Positions 9,841 through 18,891 of a DNA stretch of 64,000 bases are shown one piece after another. The notes below the pieces were generated by a model that saw only the letters and a program-made list of their open reading frames with translations, did not search any database and was not told the DNA's origin. The stretch is from Acinetobacter piscicola. Its GTDB lineage: Bacteria > Pseudomonadota > Gammaproteobacteria > Pseudomonadales > Moraxellaceae. Positions within the stretch are counted from its first letter, which is position 1. The number at the start of each line of letters is the position of its first letter. The stretch lies in the NCBI RefSeq assembly GCF_002233755.1, contig NZ_KZ268704.1, positions 114,473 to 178,472 on the forward strand. Reading direction: 5' to 3'. Position numbers and translations under genes: made by a program.

Positions 9841-10650
9841 TTAAAAAGTACGCTTTGGTGCTGTTTTTACATGCGTTGTATATAAAGCTAAACCAGTCAA
9901 TGCTAAACCACCAACTAGATTACCCAATGCAACAGGAATCTCATTCCATAACAAATAATCCATAACGGAAAAGTTGCCACCCATCATCATTGCAAAAGGG
10001 AATAAAAACATATTCACAACTGAATGCTCAAAACCCATTGCAAAAAACAACATCACAGGCATCCACATCGCAATGAATTTACCACTCACAGAAGTAGAAA
10101 TCATGGCGCCAATTACACCTAGAGAAACCATCCAATTACATAACATGCCACGAATGAAAATTGTTAACCAACCGCCCAATCCATACTCTTTATAACCAAG
10201 TGTTCTACTTTCACCGATATGCGCAATTTTATTGCCTATTTCATTTGGCTCAGTTGAAAACCCGTAGGTATATACAATTGCCATAAGTGCTGCAACCGTC
10301 AATGCACCTGCAAAATTACCTAAAAATACCAATCCCCAATGTTTTAAAATTCTCGGGATCGTAACGCCTACACGCTTATCGATCCATGCCAATGGGGTTA
10401 GAACAAACACACCTGTTAATAAGTCATATCCCAATAAATACAACATACAAAAACCGACTGGAAATAATAATGCACCAATTAAAGGCACACCTGTTTGAAT
10501 TCCTATTGTTATTGCAAATACTGCTGAAATAGCTAGGATCGCCCCTGCCATGTAAGCACGAATAATGACATCTCTAGTTGCCATATGTAATTTTGATTCA
10601 CCTGCATCAACAACTTTGACTGCAAATTCCGATGGTGCAAGATATGACAT
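9841..10650 (-). CDS. nirC: Formate/nitrite transporter family channel (NirC-like)
   Basis: The protein has 269 residues and six membrane segments, matching the FNT fold. The start at MSYLAPSEF (10650) is preceded by GAGGAG at good spacing, so the ATG at 10677 is rejected. FNT proteins form pentameric channels for formate, nitrite or hydrosulfide. FAMGFEHSVVNMFLFPFAM carries the typical FNT central motif, including the pore histidine. Nitrite is favoured over formate because the gene is preceded by a sigma-54-like promoter and an ANTAR leader, both typical of nitrate/nitrite assimilation. It heads a two-gene operon with the phosphatase-kinase. No nirBD or nasA is in the window. Confidence 0.85.
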   Translation of the reverse strand: MSYLAPSEFAVKVVDAGESKLHMATRDVIIRAYMAGAILAISAVFAITIGIQTGVPLIGALLFPVGFCMLYLLGYDLLTGVFVLTPLAWIDKRVGVTIPRILKHWGLVFLGNFAGALTVAALMAIVYTYGFSTEPNEIGNKIAHIGESRTLGYKEYGLGGWLTIFIRGMLCNWMVSLGVIGAMISTSVSGKFIAMWMPVMLFFAMGFEHSVVNMFLFPFAMMMGGNFSVMDYLLWNEIPVALGNLVGGLALTGLALYTTHVKTAPKRTF

Positions 10651-10694
10651 ACGTTTTGCTCCTCTATAAATAGGCAACTCTTTTAAATTAGTTA

Positions 10695-10788
10695 TAAAAA
10701 AGCCTAAAGCATGCAGATATGCTTTAGGCTCCTTTGCCTATCAAACATCAGTGATAAATTAGAATTAAAAAATAGGCTTCGTTGCCTA
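10695..10788 (-). promoter_or_regulatory. ANTAR-type antitermination leader with terminator
   Basis: On the minus strand two 5-bp hairpins carry six-base loops: TAGGC-AACGAA-GCCTA (10773-10788) and TAGGC-AAAGGA-GCCTA (10725-10740). Both loops have A at position 1 and G at position 4, the signature bound by ANTAR antiterminators such as NasR and NasT. The 3' arm of the second hairpin is the 5' arm of a 12-bp terminator (10701-10730) followed by a T run. Forming one excludes the other. This is the nasF-type attenuation layout, 45 bases before the nirC start. Confidence 0.88.
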
Positions 10789-10800
10789 CTGAGTTATTAA

Positions 10801-10818
10801 AAGCAAATGGTATGCCAA
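10801..10818 (-). promoter_or_regulatory. Sigma-54 promoter of the nirC operon
   Basis: The minus strand reads TTGGCATACCATTTGCTT. The GG and GC doublets are exactly 10 bases apart, as in the -24/-12 consensus. Transcription would start near 10791, placing the first ANTAR hairpin at the very 5' end of the RNA. NtrC-type control is inferred; no clear NtrC site was identified. Confidence 0.75.
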
Positions 10819-11196
10819 TTTTTCAGGTTCTATTGATGTTGATGAAGTTTATTTTAGCTGTAAAACAACGAAGTTTTCATACAAATAAAGTGCAAATATG
10901 ATACTTGATAGCATCTTGTATTAGGCTGTCTTAAACATAGTTTCTAAAGGACCATGTGATATCAATTCATTAAATTTATTTCGGAGTTTCTACACAGAAA
11001 AATTAGAAGAGCTCAATGACCTTTAAAAAAAATACGATCCCTATAATTTAACACAATAAAAAATACAACTTCATAAGTTGCATTAATTAAGCAAATCTAA
11101 TAAACAACAATGCTTTGAAATTATATTCAGTAAAATAAGTATAAATTTTCTAATCCAAAGCACAAAATATATCCAATTCCAATCTTCAGCCCCAAT

Positions 11197-11226
11197 GTCC
11201 TTTTAAGAATAGTCATCGTCCTTTTA
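11197..11226 (+). promoter_or_regulatory. Direct-repeat operator upstream of alkM (putative AlkR site)
   Basis: Two copies of GTCCTTTTA begin at 11197 and 11218, exactly 21 bases (two helical turns) apart, as expected for AraC/XylS proteins. The same arrangement recurs before the GMC oxidoreductase gene. The rest of the interval 10819-11292 shows no gene; it contains this operator and presumably the alkM promoter. Confidence 0.7.
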
Positions 11227-11292
11227 TGCAATGCATTGCATTCAATAATATTCAATCATGTGATGACTAAGTTAGATTTCACAAGGTGTAAC

Positions 11293-12513
11293 ATGAATGC
11301 TGTTGCTCAAATAACAACTGATTCACCAAAATTTAAAGACAAAAAAAGAAAATTATGGCTACTCGGACTCGTGGTTCCCAATATTGCTAATGTAGCAATG
11401 CTCGGCTATCAGTTTGGCCCTAAAAAAACCAAAAAGCTTTTTGCAGCGGCTGGCCCGATTGTTCTGCATGGCATTATTCCTGTCATCGACCGTTTTTTAG
11501 GTGAAGACCCTGAAAACCCGCCTGAGGATGCTATTGCTGAATTAGAGGCAGATCCCTTCTATGAAAAAGTCGTCAATCTTTATATACCACTACAATATAT
11601 TGCAAATATTTATGGAAATTATCTTGCGAGTAAAAGTTCAACACCATTGTCAGATCGAGTTCTCATTGGGTTAACACTAGGTGTGGTCAATGGTGTTGCC
11701 ATTAACACAGCCCATGAACTGAGCCACAAAGCAGGTAAACGACAACATTATCTTTCTCACTTATGTTTAGCACCGACAGGATACAATCATTTCCGTATTG
11801 AACATCCTTATGGGCATCATTTACGTGTAGCGACACCAGAAGACCCTGCTTCTTCACAGTTTGGCGAGTCATTTTGGAAATTTTGGCCACGAACTGTTCG
11901 TGGTAGTTTTAAATCAGCGATTGAAATTGAAAAACGACGTTTAGAAAGAAAAGGTCTATCCTTTTGGTCTATACATAATGAGCTGCTACAAGGCTGGGCA
12001 ATGTCAGCAACGTATCATGCGATCATGCTGAAAATGTTCGGGAAAAATATTATCCCAACGCAAATTGCTCAATCTGCTTACGGTATTACTTTATTCGAAG
12101 CTGTGAATTATATGGAGCATTATGGTTTAAAACGTCAGAAGTTAGAAAGTGGACGTTATGAAAGAACCATGCCTGTTCACAGTTGGAACAACAACAGTCT
12201 ATTTAGCAATATCCTGTTGTATCAGCTACAACGTCACTCGGATCATCATGCCTATCCGACCAGAAGTTACCAAGCACTCAGACATTATGAAAATGTTCCG
12301 CAATTACCTGTAGGCTATGCGAGTTTATTTTTGCATGTCTTTATTCCGAAATATTGGTTTAGCATTATGGATAAACAAGTTATTGATTATTATCAAGGTG
12401 ATATCCATAAAATCAATCTCTACGAACCTGCTAAAGAGAAAGTGCTAGAAAAATATAGCGATTACTTCAACTCTGAAAATAATCAAGAAATCAAAGAGGT
12501 TTCTGAGTCATGA
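11293..12513 (+). CDS. alkM: Alkane 1-monooxygenase
   Basis: This is a membrane di-iron hydroxylase that oxidises terminal carbons of medium/long n-alkanes to 1-alkanols, with electrons from rubredoxin. The start at MNAVAQ follows AAGGTG closely and gives 406 residues, like other AlkM/AlkB proteins; the in-frame ATG at 11236 adds a 19-residue extension and is rejected. The iron-binding histidine boxes are visible: HELSHK (about 141), EHPYGHH, and HSDHH near the C terminus, plus NYMEHYG. It overlaps the rubredoxin gene by 4 bases and is followed by an AraC-type regulator. Confidence 0.95.
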   Translation: MNAVAQITTDSPKFKDKKRKLWLLGLVVPNIANVAMLGYQFGPKKTKKLFAAAGPIVLHGIIPVIDRFLGEDPENPPEDAIAELEADPFYEKVVNLYIPLQYIANIYGNYLASKSSTPLSDRVLIGLTLGVVNGVAINTAHELSHKAGKRQHYLSHLCLAPTGYNHFRIEHPYGHHLRVATPEDPASSQFGESFWKFWPRTVRGSFKSAIEIEKRRLERKGLSFWSIHNELLQGWAMSATYHAIMLKMFGKNIIPTQIAQSAYGITLFEAVNYMEHYGLKRQKLESGRYERTMPVHSWNNNSLFSNILLYQLQRHSDHHAYPTRSYQALRHYENVPQLPVGYASLFLHVFIPKYWFSIMDKQVIDYYQGDIHKINLYEPAKEKVLEKYSDYFNSENNQEIKEVSES

Positions 12514-12674
12514 AAAGATATCAGTGTATTGTTTGCGGGTGGATTTATGATGAATCAGTGGGAATGCCAGAAGAAGGTTTTGCAGCAGGAACTGCATGGC
12601 AAGACATTCCCGAACACTGGAGTTGCCCTGATTGTGGTGTTTCAAAAGCTGATTTTGAAATGATTGAGATTTAG
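12510..12674 (+). CDS. rubA: Rubredoxin
   Basis: The 54-residue protein has the two iron-binding knuckles CIVCG (6-10) and CPDCG (39-43), as in the small rubredoxins that pass electrons to alkane hydroxylases. Its ATG overlaps the alkM stop (ATGA), so translation is coupled and stoichiometric supply to AlkM is likely. Adjacency of this kind differs from A. baylyi, where rubA lies elsewhere. Rubredoxin reductase is not in the window. Confidence 0.95.
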   Translation: MKRYQCIVCGWIYDESVGMPEEGFAAGTAWQDIPEHWSCPDCGVSKADFEMIEI

Positions 12675-12960
12675 TTGAAAATCGATTTTGAGAATAGAAG
12701 CATTTAGTCGTTATACCCAAAAATCGAAAGATATTATCTTTTGCTTTGTCTATTGATTTGTCTCGTTATTGAAGCGCTGTTGGTTGGTGAATAATCAAAT
12801 ATTGATGCTAAATCACAGTTGCTTCAATCTGTTTATTGCACGGCAATCTGTCCATCACATCATTGCTTTACACTTTCGATTATTTATAACCTCTAGTCAT
12901 ACACAATTTATACAGTTAATATTTAAATCATCAACGCATTGATGATTCCTCTCTTGGCGA

Positions 12961-14007
12961 ATGAATAGTCATATGAATAATCAAATTCCCATTATCCCTG
13001 CAAGATATTATTTCAAGGTTTTAAGTCTTTTAGAGTCTCGGAATATTTCAACTGTAGATATATTGGCTGAGGTCGGTATAGATCTAAAGAAATATTTAAG
13101 CTCACCAGATATGAAAATTTCTCAAGAGCAAGTTGAGAAATTCATATCTTTTTGCCTTAAATTTCCTTTTAATTATGATCTAGCTTTTGAATTAGGTCGC
13201 TCGCTAAAAGTCAGCTCACATAGCTTGATTGGTTATGCAATTTTGACCTGTGACAACTTAGAACAAGCGGTAATCTATATTTCTAAATATTTTTCTTTGA
13301 TTCTACCGAGTTTTAAAATTTCGTATTTTTATCATGAAGATCAGTCGATGGAACTGATTTGTGAGCCTGTTATCCCCATAGATACGCTATCGCTTAATTT
13401 TCATCTTGAAGCAATTGCTGTTGCATTACATTGCGCCATCCATGAACTTGTTGAAGAGCGCTTAATGCCCTACCACATTTTTATGTCTATCAATGAACCT
13501 TTACATATACATCGCTATGCACAATTATCTAAAGTTCGTTTTCACTTTAATGCATTAAAAAAACCAAGCATTGTCCTGCAATTAAGCAAACAACTGATTA
13601 AACAAAACCTACGCCTAGCCGATGAAGGTACACGTAAAGCGATTGAATTGACGTGTCAGGAACAAATTGATGAGATTAAAAATAATATGGATTTGATTGC
13701 ATGGCTTAGGCAATTATTTTTAAATTCTTCAGATATTCCGAGTTTGCAGGAATGTGCTACCTTTTTGAATATTTCCAGTAAAACACTACAAAGAAGCTTG
13801 AAAGCACAAGACATGTCATATCAACAATTAAAAAATGAAGTGGTGATTGATAAAGCCAAGAAAATGTTAGTTTCTTCCAATAAGAATCTGATCGAAATTG
13901 CAGAAGAACTGGGTTATGCCTCTGCCTCTAACTTTTCTCGTTCCTTTAAGTTCTTTGTCGGTGTTGCACCGAGTTTCTATCAAAAACAAAATAAGTATGT
14001 TGGATGA
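12961..14007 (+). CDS. alkR: AraC/XylS-type regulator, AlkR-like
   Basis: The protein has 348 residues. The N-terminal ~200 residues resemble the Arabinose_bd ligand domain, and the C-terminal ~100 are the AraC double HTH (CATFLNISSKTLQRSLKAQ and IAEELGYASASNFSRSFKFF). In Acinetobacter this family activates alkM in response to alkanes. It lies 286 bases after rubA on the same strand, with its own promoter likely. It is the obvious candidate to bind the 21-bp-spaced repeats before alkM and before the GMC gene. Confidence 0.88.
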   Translation: MNSHMNNQIPIIPARYYFKVLSLLESRNISTVDILAEVGIDLKKYLSSPDMKISQEQVEKFISFCLKFPFNYDLAFELGRSLKVSSHSLIGYAILTCDNLEQAVIYISKYFSLILPSFKISYFYHEDQSMELICEPVIPIDTLSLNFHLEAIAVALHCAIHELVEERLMPYHIFMSINEPLHIHRYAQLSKVRFHFNALKKPSIVLQLSKQLIKQNLRLADEGTRKAIELTCQEQIDEIKNNMDLIAWLRQLFLNSSDIPSLQECATFLNISSKTLQRSLKAQDMSYQQLKNEVVIDKAKKMLVSSNKNLIEIAEELGYASASNFSRSFKFFVGVAPSFYQKQNKYVG

Positions 14008-14146
14008 TTTACGATGATAGAACGTGGTTTATGAACATCAAAGCTTTGTATATTTTGTCTTATTTGCTAAATCTTGTCTTTTGACTATTGTTTATTTTCA
14101 AGTCTAAGCAAAGCACTTATCATTCCACTCAATACAAAAATGAGTT

Positions 14147-14184
14147 AAAAAATTCCTATGAAATAATAATCTTAGGAATTTTTA
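14147..14184. terminator. Bidirectional terminator between alkR and the GMC gene
   Basis: An AAAAATTCCTA/TAGGAATTTTT inverted repeat with a 14-nt loop gives T runs on both strands, between two convergent genes. Confidence 0.75.
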
Positions 14185-14199
14185 ACCATTTTCTCAGCC

Positions 14200-15822
14200 T
14201 TAATCTACATTTTCCAAGGTCGCTTTATCTGGAATAAATGACATAGCACGTTCTGCCAAAGCAGTAATCGTCAAACTTGGATTTACTCCTAAGTTTGCAC
14301 CCAACATTGCACCATCGATTACGTACATATTTTTATAATTAAAAACTCTGTTTTGCGCATCTACAACACCAGTTTCTACTGAATCAGACATGGCACACCC
14401 CCCCATGCAATGTGCCGTAAAAGGAACATTAAAAAATATTTCTGTTTTAGTGGTCATGGGATAACCATTAAACATTTTTGCAACTTTTTCCGTAAAAGCA
14501 TTGGCTTGTGGAATATAAACAGGTAAAGGTTTGCCCTCTGAAGATAATGTTTTACCAAAAGGCCACCACCAATTCCTTTTTAATTTCATTTGAATAGATG
14601 CATCTACGGTCTGCATAACGAGGAAAATTAAAGTCTGCTTTGCAAAACCAAAAGGACTATTCATTTTTAGGAAAATAATCGGATGGCAGATGAATGCCCA
14701 TAACCATAAAAATATTCTCGATAATCCGGGTTTTCCATCTGCCATATATGTGGTTAATAAGCCCATCCCATCTGAACCACGTTGGTAACGTGTTGCCTCA
14801 ATATGCGTATTGTGATCGATATAGATACTTGATCCAATTGCAACACCTTGACTCATATCGATGTTTTTATCAAAAAAGCGAACACCTAATATTGACTCAG
14901 CATTGGTTCTCACCTGCTTGCCTAATTGGTCTGAAATGTTCGGTAAGGCCTGACGATCTTTTAAACGCAACAGTAGTTCTTGCGTACCTAAAGAAGACGC
15001 TGAAAAAATGACGTTTTTTACTTTCCAAACTCGCTTATTTTTATTTCCCCAAGACATTGAATCAATGGTTGTCACTTCATAACCGTCAGCACCATCTTCT
15101 TGATCATTTAAAGGACGAATATCAATGACTTTGGTTTCTGCGAAAACTTTTGCGCCCTGTTTTTCTGCAAAATAGAGATAGTTTTTATCTAACGTATTTT
15201 TAGCATTGTGCTTACAGCCCGTCATACAACCACCACATGCTGTGCAAGTTGCACGATCAGGCCCTTGCCCATTAAAATAGGGATCAGGATAAGTTTTTCC
15301 ACCAACCTCACCTTCAGCTGGAAAAAAAGTAGCGACACGTGTCGGTTTAAAGGTATCACCAACGCCAACTGCCTCGCCCATCCGCTTCAACATATGATCT
15401 GCTGGCCCTAAGATCACATTATCAGTCACACCTAACATTCGTTCTGCTTCAGCAAAATGTTGTGGCATTTCTTGTTTTAAATGAGGAATATTTCCCCAAG
15501 AGCCTTCTGACCAAATACTATCGGGTGGTATCAATAAGGTATTTGCATAGGTAATCGATCCACCACCAACAGCATTACCACAGATAATGGTGACATGTCT
15601 GAAAATACGTAAATTAAAGAAACCAAAGAATTTTAAAGCAGGTCGCCAAATCCAACGTGGCGTATTCCAATTGGTTTTTGGAAAATCTTTAGCTTCCCAA
15701 CGTTTCCCCATTTCCATAACAGCAACAGAATATCCTTTTTCTGAAAGCCGATGTGCTGAAACGCTTCCTCCAAATCCTGAGCCAATGATGAGATAATCAA
15801 AATCATAATTTATTTTATGCAT
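14200..15822 (-). CDS. GMC family FAD-dependent oxidoreductase (cholesterol-oxidase-like)
   Basis: The protein has 540 residues. The FAD-binding GSGFGGSVSAHRLSEKG is at about 13-29. GGGSITYANTLL and the C-terminal PFTAHCMGGCAM and GANLGVNPSLTITALAERAM match the cholesterol oxidase/alcohol dehydrogenase branch. A cysteine-rich stretch (CTACGGCMTGCKHNAKNTL, about 195-213) is typical of these bacterial members. With alkM and a shared upstream operator, oxidation of long-chain alcohols from alkanes is a reasonable inference (an AlkJ-like role). It is distinct from AlkJ in having the cysteine cluster. A sterol-like substrate cannot be excluded. Confidence 0.85.
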   Translation of the reverse strand: MHKINYDFDYLIIGSGFGGSVSAHRLSEKGYSVAVMEMGKRWEAKDFPKTNWNTPRWIWRPALKFFGFFNLRIFRHVTIICGNAVGGGSITYANTLLIPPDSIWSEGSWGNIPHLKQEMPQHFAEAERMLGVTDNVILGPADHMLKRMGEAVGVGDTFKPTRVATFFPAEGEVGGKTYPDPYFNGQGPDRATCTACGGCMTGCKHNAKNTLDKNYLYFAEKQGAKVFAETKVIDIRPLNDQEDGADGYEVTTIDSMSWGNKNKRVWKVKNVIFSASSLGTQELLLRLKDRQALPNISDQLGKQVRTNAESILGVRFFDKNIDMSQGVAIGSSIYIDHNTHIEATRYQRGSDGMGLLTTYMADGKPGLSRIFLWLWAFICHPIIFLKMNSPFGFAKQTLIFLVMQTVDASIQMKLKRNWWWPFGKTLSSEGKPLPVYIPQANAFTEKVAKMFNGYPMTTKTEIFFNVPFTAHCMGGCAMSDSVETGVVDAQNRVFNYKNMYVIDGAMLGANLGVNPSLTITALAERAMSFIPDKATLENVD

Positions 15823-15970
15823 CTATTGAGTTCCTTTTCAGCCATTCATTGAATGAGCGCTAACAACAAAATGAGGAAGTAATTTTCAAATTGAAATGAA
15901 TGCATAGACTTGCAAACACTTTAATTCTGAATAGGACATGATGAACAACTTTATGTATTTTTTATAATCA

Positions 15971-16000
15971 TAAAAGGACACTATCTATTCTTTAAAAGAC
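15971..16000 (-). promoter_or_regulatory. Direct-repeat operator upstream of the GMC gene
   Basis: The minus strand carries GTCTTTTAA and GTCCTTTTA exactly 21 bases apart, with AAGAATAG between them. The alkM operator has the same GTC half-site cores, the same spacing, AAGAATAG, and TTTTATG at its end. This suggests common control by the AlkR-like protein. The remainder of 15823-16215 holds no gene. Confidence 0.7.
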
Positions 16001-16017
16001 AGGTTCAGCAGAAAAAT

Positions 16018-16140
16018 ATAAAGCTCTTGAAGATCAAGAGCTTTATAAAATATACAGCAATAAGTTTGATAATAATGTCAGTGATTTATAAATATATTCA
16101 ATAATTTTGCTTATTACTCACTGAATAATATCAGTGAGTC
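16018..16140 (-). terminator. Two hairpins downstream of the permease gene
   Basis: Perfect inverted repeats lie at 16117-16140 (ACTCACTGA/TCAGTGAGT) and 16018-16045 (TATAAAGCTCTTGA/TCAAGAGCTTTATA). The second is followed by T-rich sequence on the minus strand, so it is the better terminator for the permease gene. Confidence 0.6.
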
Positions 16141-16215
16141 TATTTTGAAATAACAAATTACGATTCACAACACGTTGTTGTTTCGAATGTACAATCTAAA
16201 AATAAACGACAACTT

Positions 16216-17712
16216 TTATGAAATCGTATCTTTATCTTTGTAGAAAAAGTTATAGCTCGCATAACACGCAATAATAAATAAAATACAGCACACGAAACCA
16301 ACTTGCATTGAAGGATCTGCTACCATACTCACACAGGTAATTACACAGAATACACCACCTAAAATGGGTGTAAGTGGAAATAATGGCGCAGCAAATTTCA
16401 AATCTTTTACCGTTTTACCTGACTTAATCCATTGTCTACGGAAGTTAAATTGGCTCACACAAATTGAAATCCAAACCACAACCATAGTAAAAGCAGCGAC
16501 ACCCAATAAGTTCTTAAAAATCGTTTCAGGTGCAAATAATTCTGACAATAAACCTGGAATTGCACCAAACATGGTCACAGTAATCGCAATAATTGGTGTA
16601 CCAGAGCGTGTCAATTTAGCAAATACTTTCGGTAACTGTTTCTTGGCAGATAAAGACCACATCATACGTGAAGCAGCGAATAAGCCTGAGTTTGCAGCAG
16701 ATAAAAGTGCCGTGATAATCACAAAACGGATGATGTCTTCTGCATAAGGAATACCAATATAGTTGAATACCGTTACGAAAGGACTATTACTGACACCATT
16801 TGCATTCAATCCTGCCATTTCATAAGGTAGCAATGCGCAGATCACGACAATTGTCCCAACAAAAAAGATTAACAAACGCCAAATCGCAGCGTTAATTGCC
16901 TTTGGTACAGTTTTCGCAGGCTCTTCTGCTTCACCAGCCGCAACACCAATCAATTCAGTACCAGAGAATGCAAAGTTTACAATCAACATAGTCGCAAAAA
17001 TAGGGAAAATGCCGTTTGGAAACCAACCATGCTCAGTTAATTTACTAAACAAAGGCGCAGACTCATGCCCATGATAAGATACCAAACCAAAAATCGCTGC
17101 TAAACCTAAAGCAATAAAACAGATAATGGTTAAGACTTTCACCAAAGACAGCCAAAATTCGGACTCAGCAAATAATCGAGTTGAACTGACATTCAGAGTA
17201 AAAACTAAGCCTGCAAATAATAAAGTCCATGTCCACATGGAAATTGTAGGAAACCATTCCTGCATCAATAATGCAGCAGCGGTAAACTCTGTACCTAAGG
17301 TTGCTGTCCAAGTTAACCAATATAACCAAGTGATCATATAGCCTGTACCTGGCCCAATATAGGTTCTAGCATATTCGCCAAATGAACCAGAAACTGGCAT
17401 GTGTACAGCTAACTCACCTAAGCATAGCATCACCATATATGCAATGATGCCGCCGAGTAGATAAGACAGAATAGCACCTACAGGACCAGCCTGAGAAATA
17501 ACATCACCTGAGCCTAAAAATAATCCTGTTCCAATTGCGCCACCCAGTGAAATCATCACCAAATGACGTTTTGTCATGGCACGTTTCAAAGGTTTTCCAA
17601 TTTCTATTTCTGACGAAAATGCACTTGATTGGCTGGATGTGTCTTGCTGTGCCACACATTGCTCGCTCAGGGCTTCCCCTGATTGAAATGCCTTTTCATT
17701 CTTGTTACTCAT
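16216..17712 (-). CDS. APC-family amino acid permease
   Basis: The protein has 498 residues and 12 predicted membrane segments. The AAT-family signature KRHLVMISLGGAIGTGLFLG is at about 48-67, followed by GPVGAILSYLLGG and ELAVHMPVSGSFGEYA. The hydrophilic N-terminal tail (about 45 residues) is rather long. It lies 175 bases downstream of astE on the same strand, so arginine, ornithine or another basic amino acid is a plausible substrate, but GABA- or lysine-type permeases have the same motifs. The specificity is inference from context only. Confidence 0.85.
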   Translation of the reverse strand: MSNKNEKAFQSGEALSEQCVAQQDTSSQSSAFSSEIEIGKPLKRAMTKRHLVMISLGGAIGTGLFLGSGDVISQAGPVGAILSYLLGGIIAYMVMLCLGELAVHMPVSGSFGEYARTYIGPGTGYMITWLYWLTWTATLGTEFTAAALLMQEWFPTISMWTWTLLFAGLVFTLNVSSTRLFAESEFWLSLVKVLTIICFIALGLAAIFGLVSYHGHESAPLFSKLTEHGWFPNGIFPIFATMLIVNFAFSGTELIGVAAGEAEEPAKTVPKAINAAIWRLLIFFVGTIVVICALLPYEMAGLNANGVSNSPFVTVFNYIGIPYAEDIIRFVIITALLSAANSGLFAASRMMWSLSAKKQLPKVFAKLTRSGTPIIAITVTMFGAIPGLLSELFAPETIFKNLLGVAAFTMVVVWISICVSQFNFRRQWIKSGKTVKDLKFAAPLFPLTPILGGVFCVITCVSMVADPSMQVGFVCCILFIIACYASYNFFYKDKDTIS

Positions 17713-17887
17713 ACACGATCACTCCAACTATATTCTTATGACAACCTGTCCTTGCTGCTTTACTTTCATAAAAATAAATATCCCAAAAGATATTTTTCTT
17801 CGCTATGTTTTGTTGTTGACTAAACATCCATATTCCAACTCCATTTGTGCCCTGTCCTTGTTTTGATTGACTCATTGAGGCAATTTT

Positions 17888-18859
17888 CTATCCAATTTCT
17901 TGTAAAATCAGCCCAGCTCTAAGCCCTATTTTCACATTCGGATTGGGGAATAAAATCCAAACCTGTTGATCGAAAATAGCTTCATTGCCTGCTTGAGTTG
18001 CAATCACCTCACCTTTCTGAAAGGTGGAAAAGTTAGGTGCATTGGCACTTAAATTCAGTTGAAAGTCTTCACTTTGTTTTAAAATTGAATCCACAACTTT
18101 AAACTGACGAAGACTTTGCTTTTGTCGTAATGGCAAAGCCTGACCTGAAACAACAGCACGTATGACCTGATCAATACTGGCAAATTCTGCTAGATCATTC
18201 TGACCAAATGGTTTCGCCTTACCTAACTCTAAAGTGCTACTTTCTGCCTGAAAACGCTCAGTCGTAAAATGAGTAAAGGTTTTTCCAACTGCATTGTGAT
18301 AAACCAAAGCATCTAAATCAGCCGCATTCAAACTTTGGATAAGAAAGTCATCGTATGGTCTTGTTTGATAGGGAAATAAGGCGAAAACGGGCAATAACGA
18401 CCCACGAATTGCTGTATGCAAATCGTAGTGATAACGCTGTGCTTCTGGAGAACTTTGCTCAAAAAACTGTGCTGTAATTTGCTCTAAATGCGCCGCACGT
18501 TTGGTTTCTTGATCCATTTCTAAGTGTTGATATGCACCACAAAACATGCGGTTCACATCATTTTCAAGATAACGCACACCTTGCCGAATTGCTTCGGGAT
18601 TTCCCAAAACAAAAAGCACTCGCTCCGTTAAAGTTAAACGTTCAGCAAATAAGTCATTGATGATATTTGCCACTAACTCGATAGGTGCAGTTTCATTACC
18701 ATGAATACCAGCAGAAAGTACGATGGTTTTTCTATATCGTGTTTTTGGTGTACATTGCAGTAGCCCTTCACCTAGCCACTGCCATGTAAAACCCATTGTC
18801 TCACCTTGCGTTTGCTCAGGTGTTTGTTGCTCTAAAGTCAACGTGAGTAGATCAACCAT
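17888..18859 (-). CDS. astE: Succinylglutamate desuccinylase
   Basis: AstE catalyses the last step of the arginine succinyltransferase (AST) pathway, hydrolysing N-succinylglutamate to glutamate and succinate. The protein has 323 residues. The zinc-site block [18 protein letters not shown] and the later DLHTAIRGS match the AstE/aspartoacylase family. It is the final ast gene, 32 bases after astB. Confidence 0.95.
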   Translation of the reverse strand: MVDLLTLTLEQQTPEQTQGETMGFTWQWLGEGLLQCTPKTRYRKTIVLSAGIHGNETAPIELVANIINDLFAERLTLTERVLFVLGNPEAIRQGVRYLENDVNRMFCGAYQHLEMDQETKRAAHLEQITAQFFEQSSPEAQRYHYDLHTAIRGSLLPVFALFPYQTRPYDDFLIQSLNAADLDALVYHNAVGKTFTHFTTERFQAESSTLELGKAKPFGQNDLAEFASIDQVIRAVVSGQALPLRQKQSLRQFKVVDSILKQSEDFQLNLSANAPNFSTFQKGEVIATQAGNEAIFDQQVWILFPNPNVKIGLRAGLILQEIG

Positions 18860-18891
18860 GTACCTTCATCCTTAAAAGCCATTGTTTCTAT

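Noticed and set aside
16364..16747. 127-codon plus-strand frame inside the permease gene
   Set aside because: It is antisense to a conserved membrane protein; the low-complexity translation reflects the opposite strand.
17747..17860. CCTGTCCTTG strings upstream of the permease considered as further AlkR half-sites
   Set aside because: They are about 100 bases apart, lack the TTTTA extension and the 21-base spacing.
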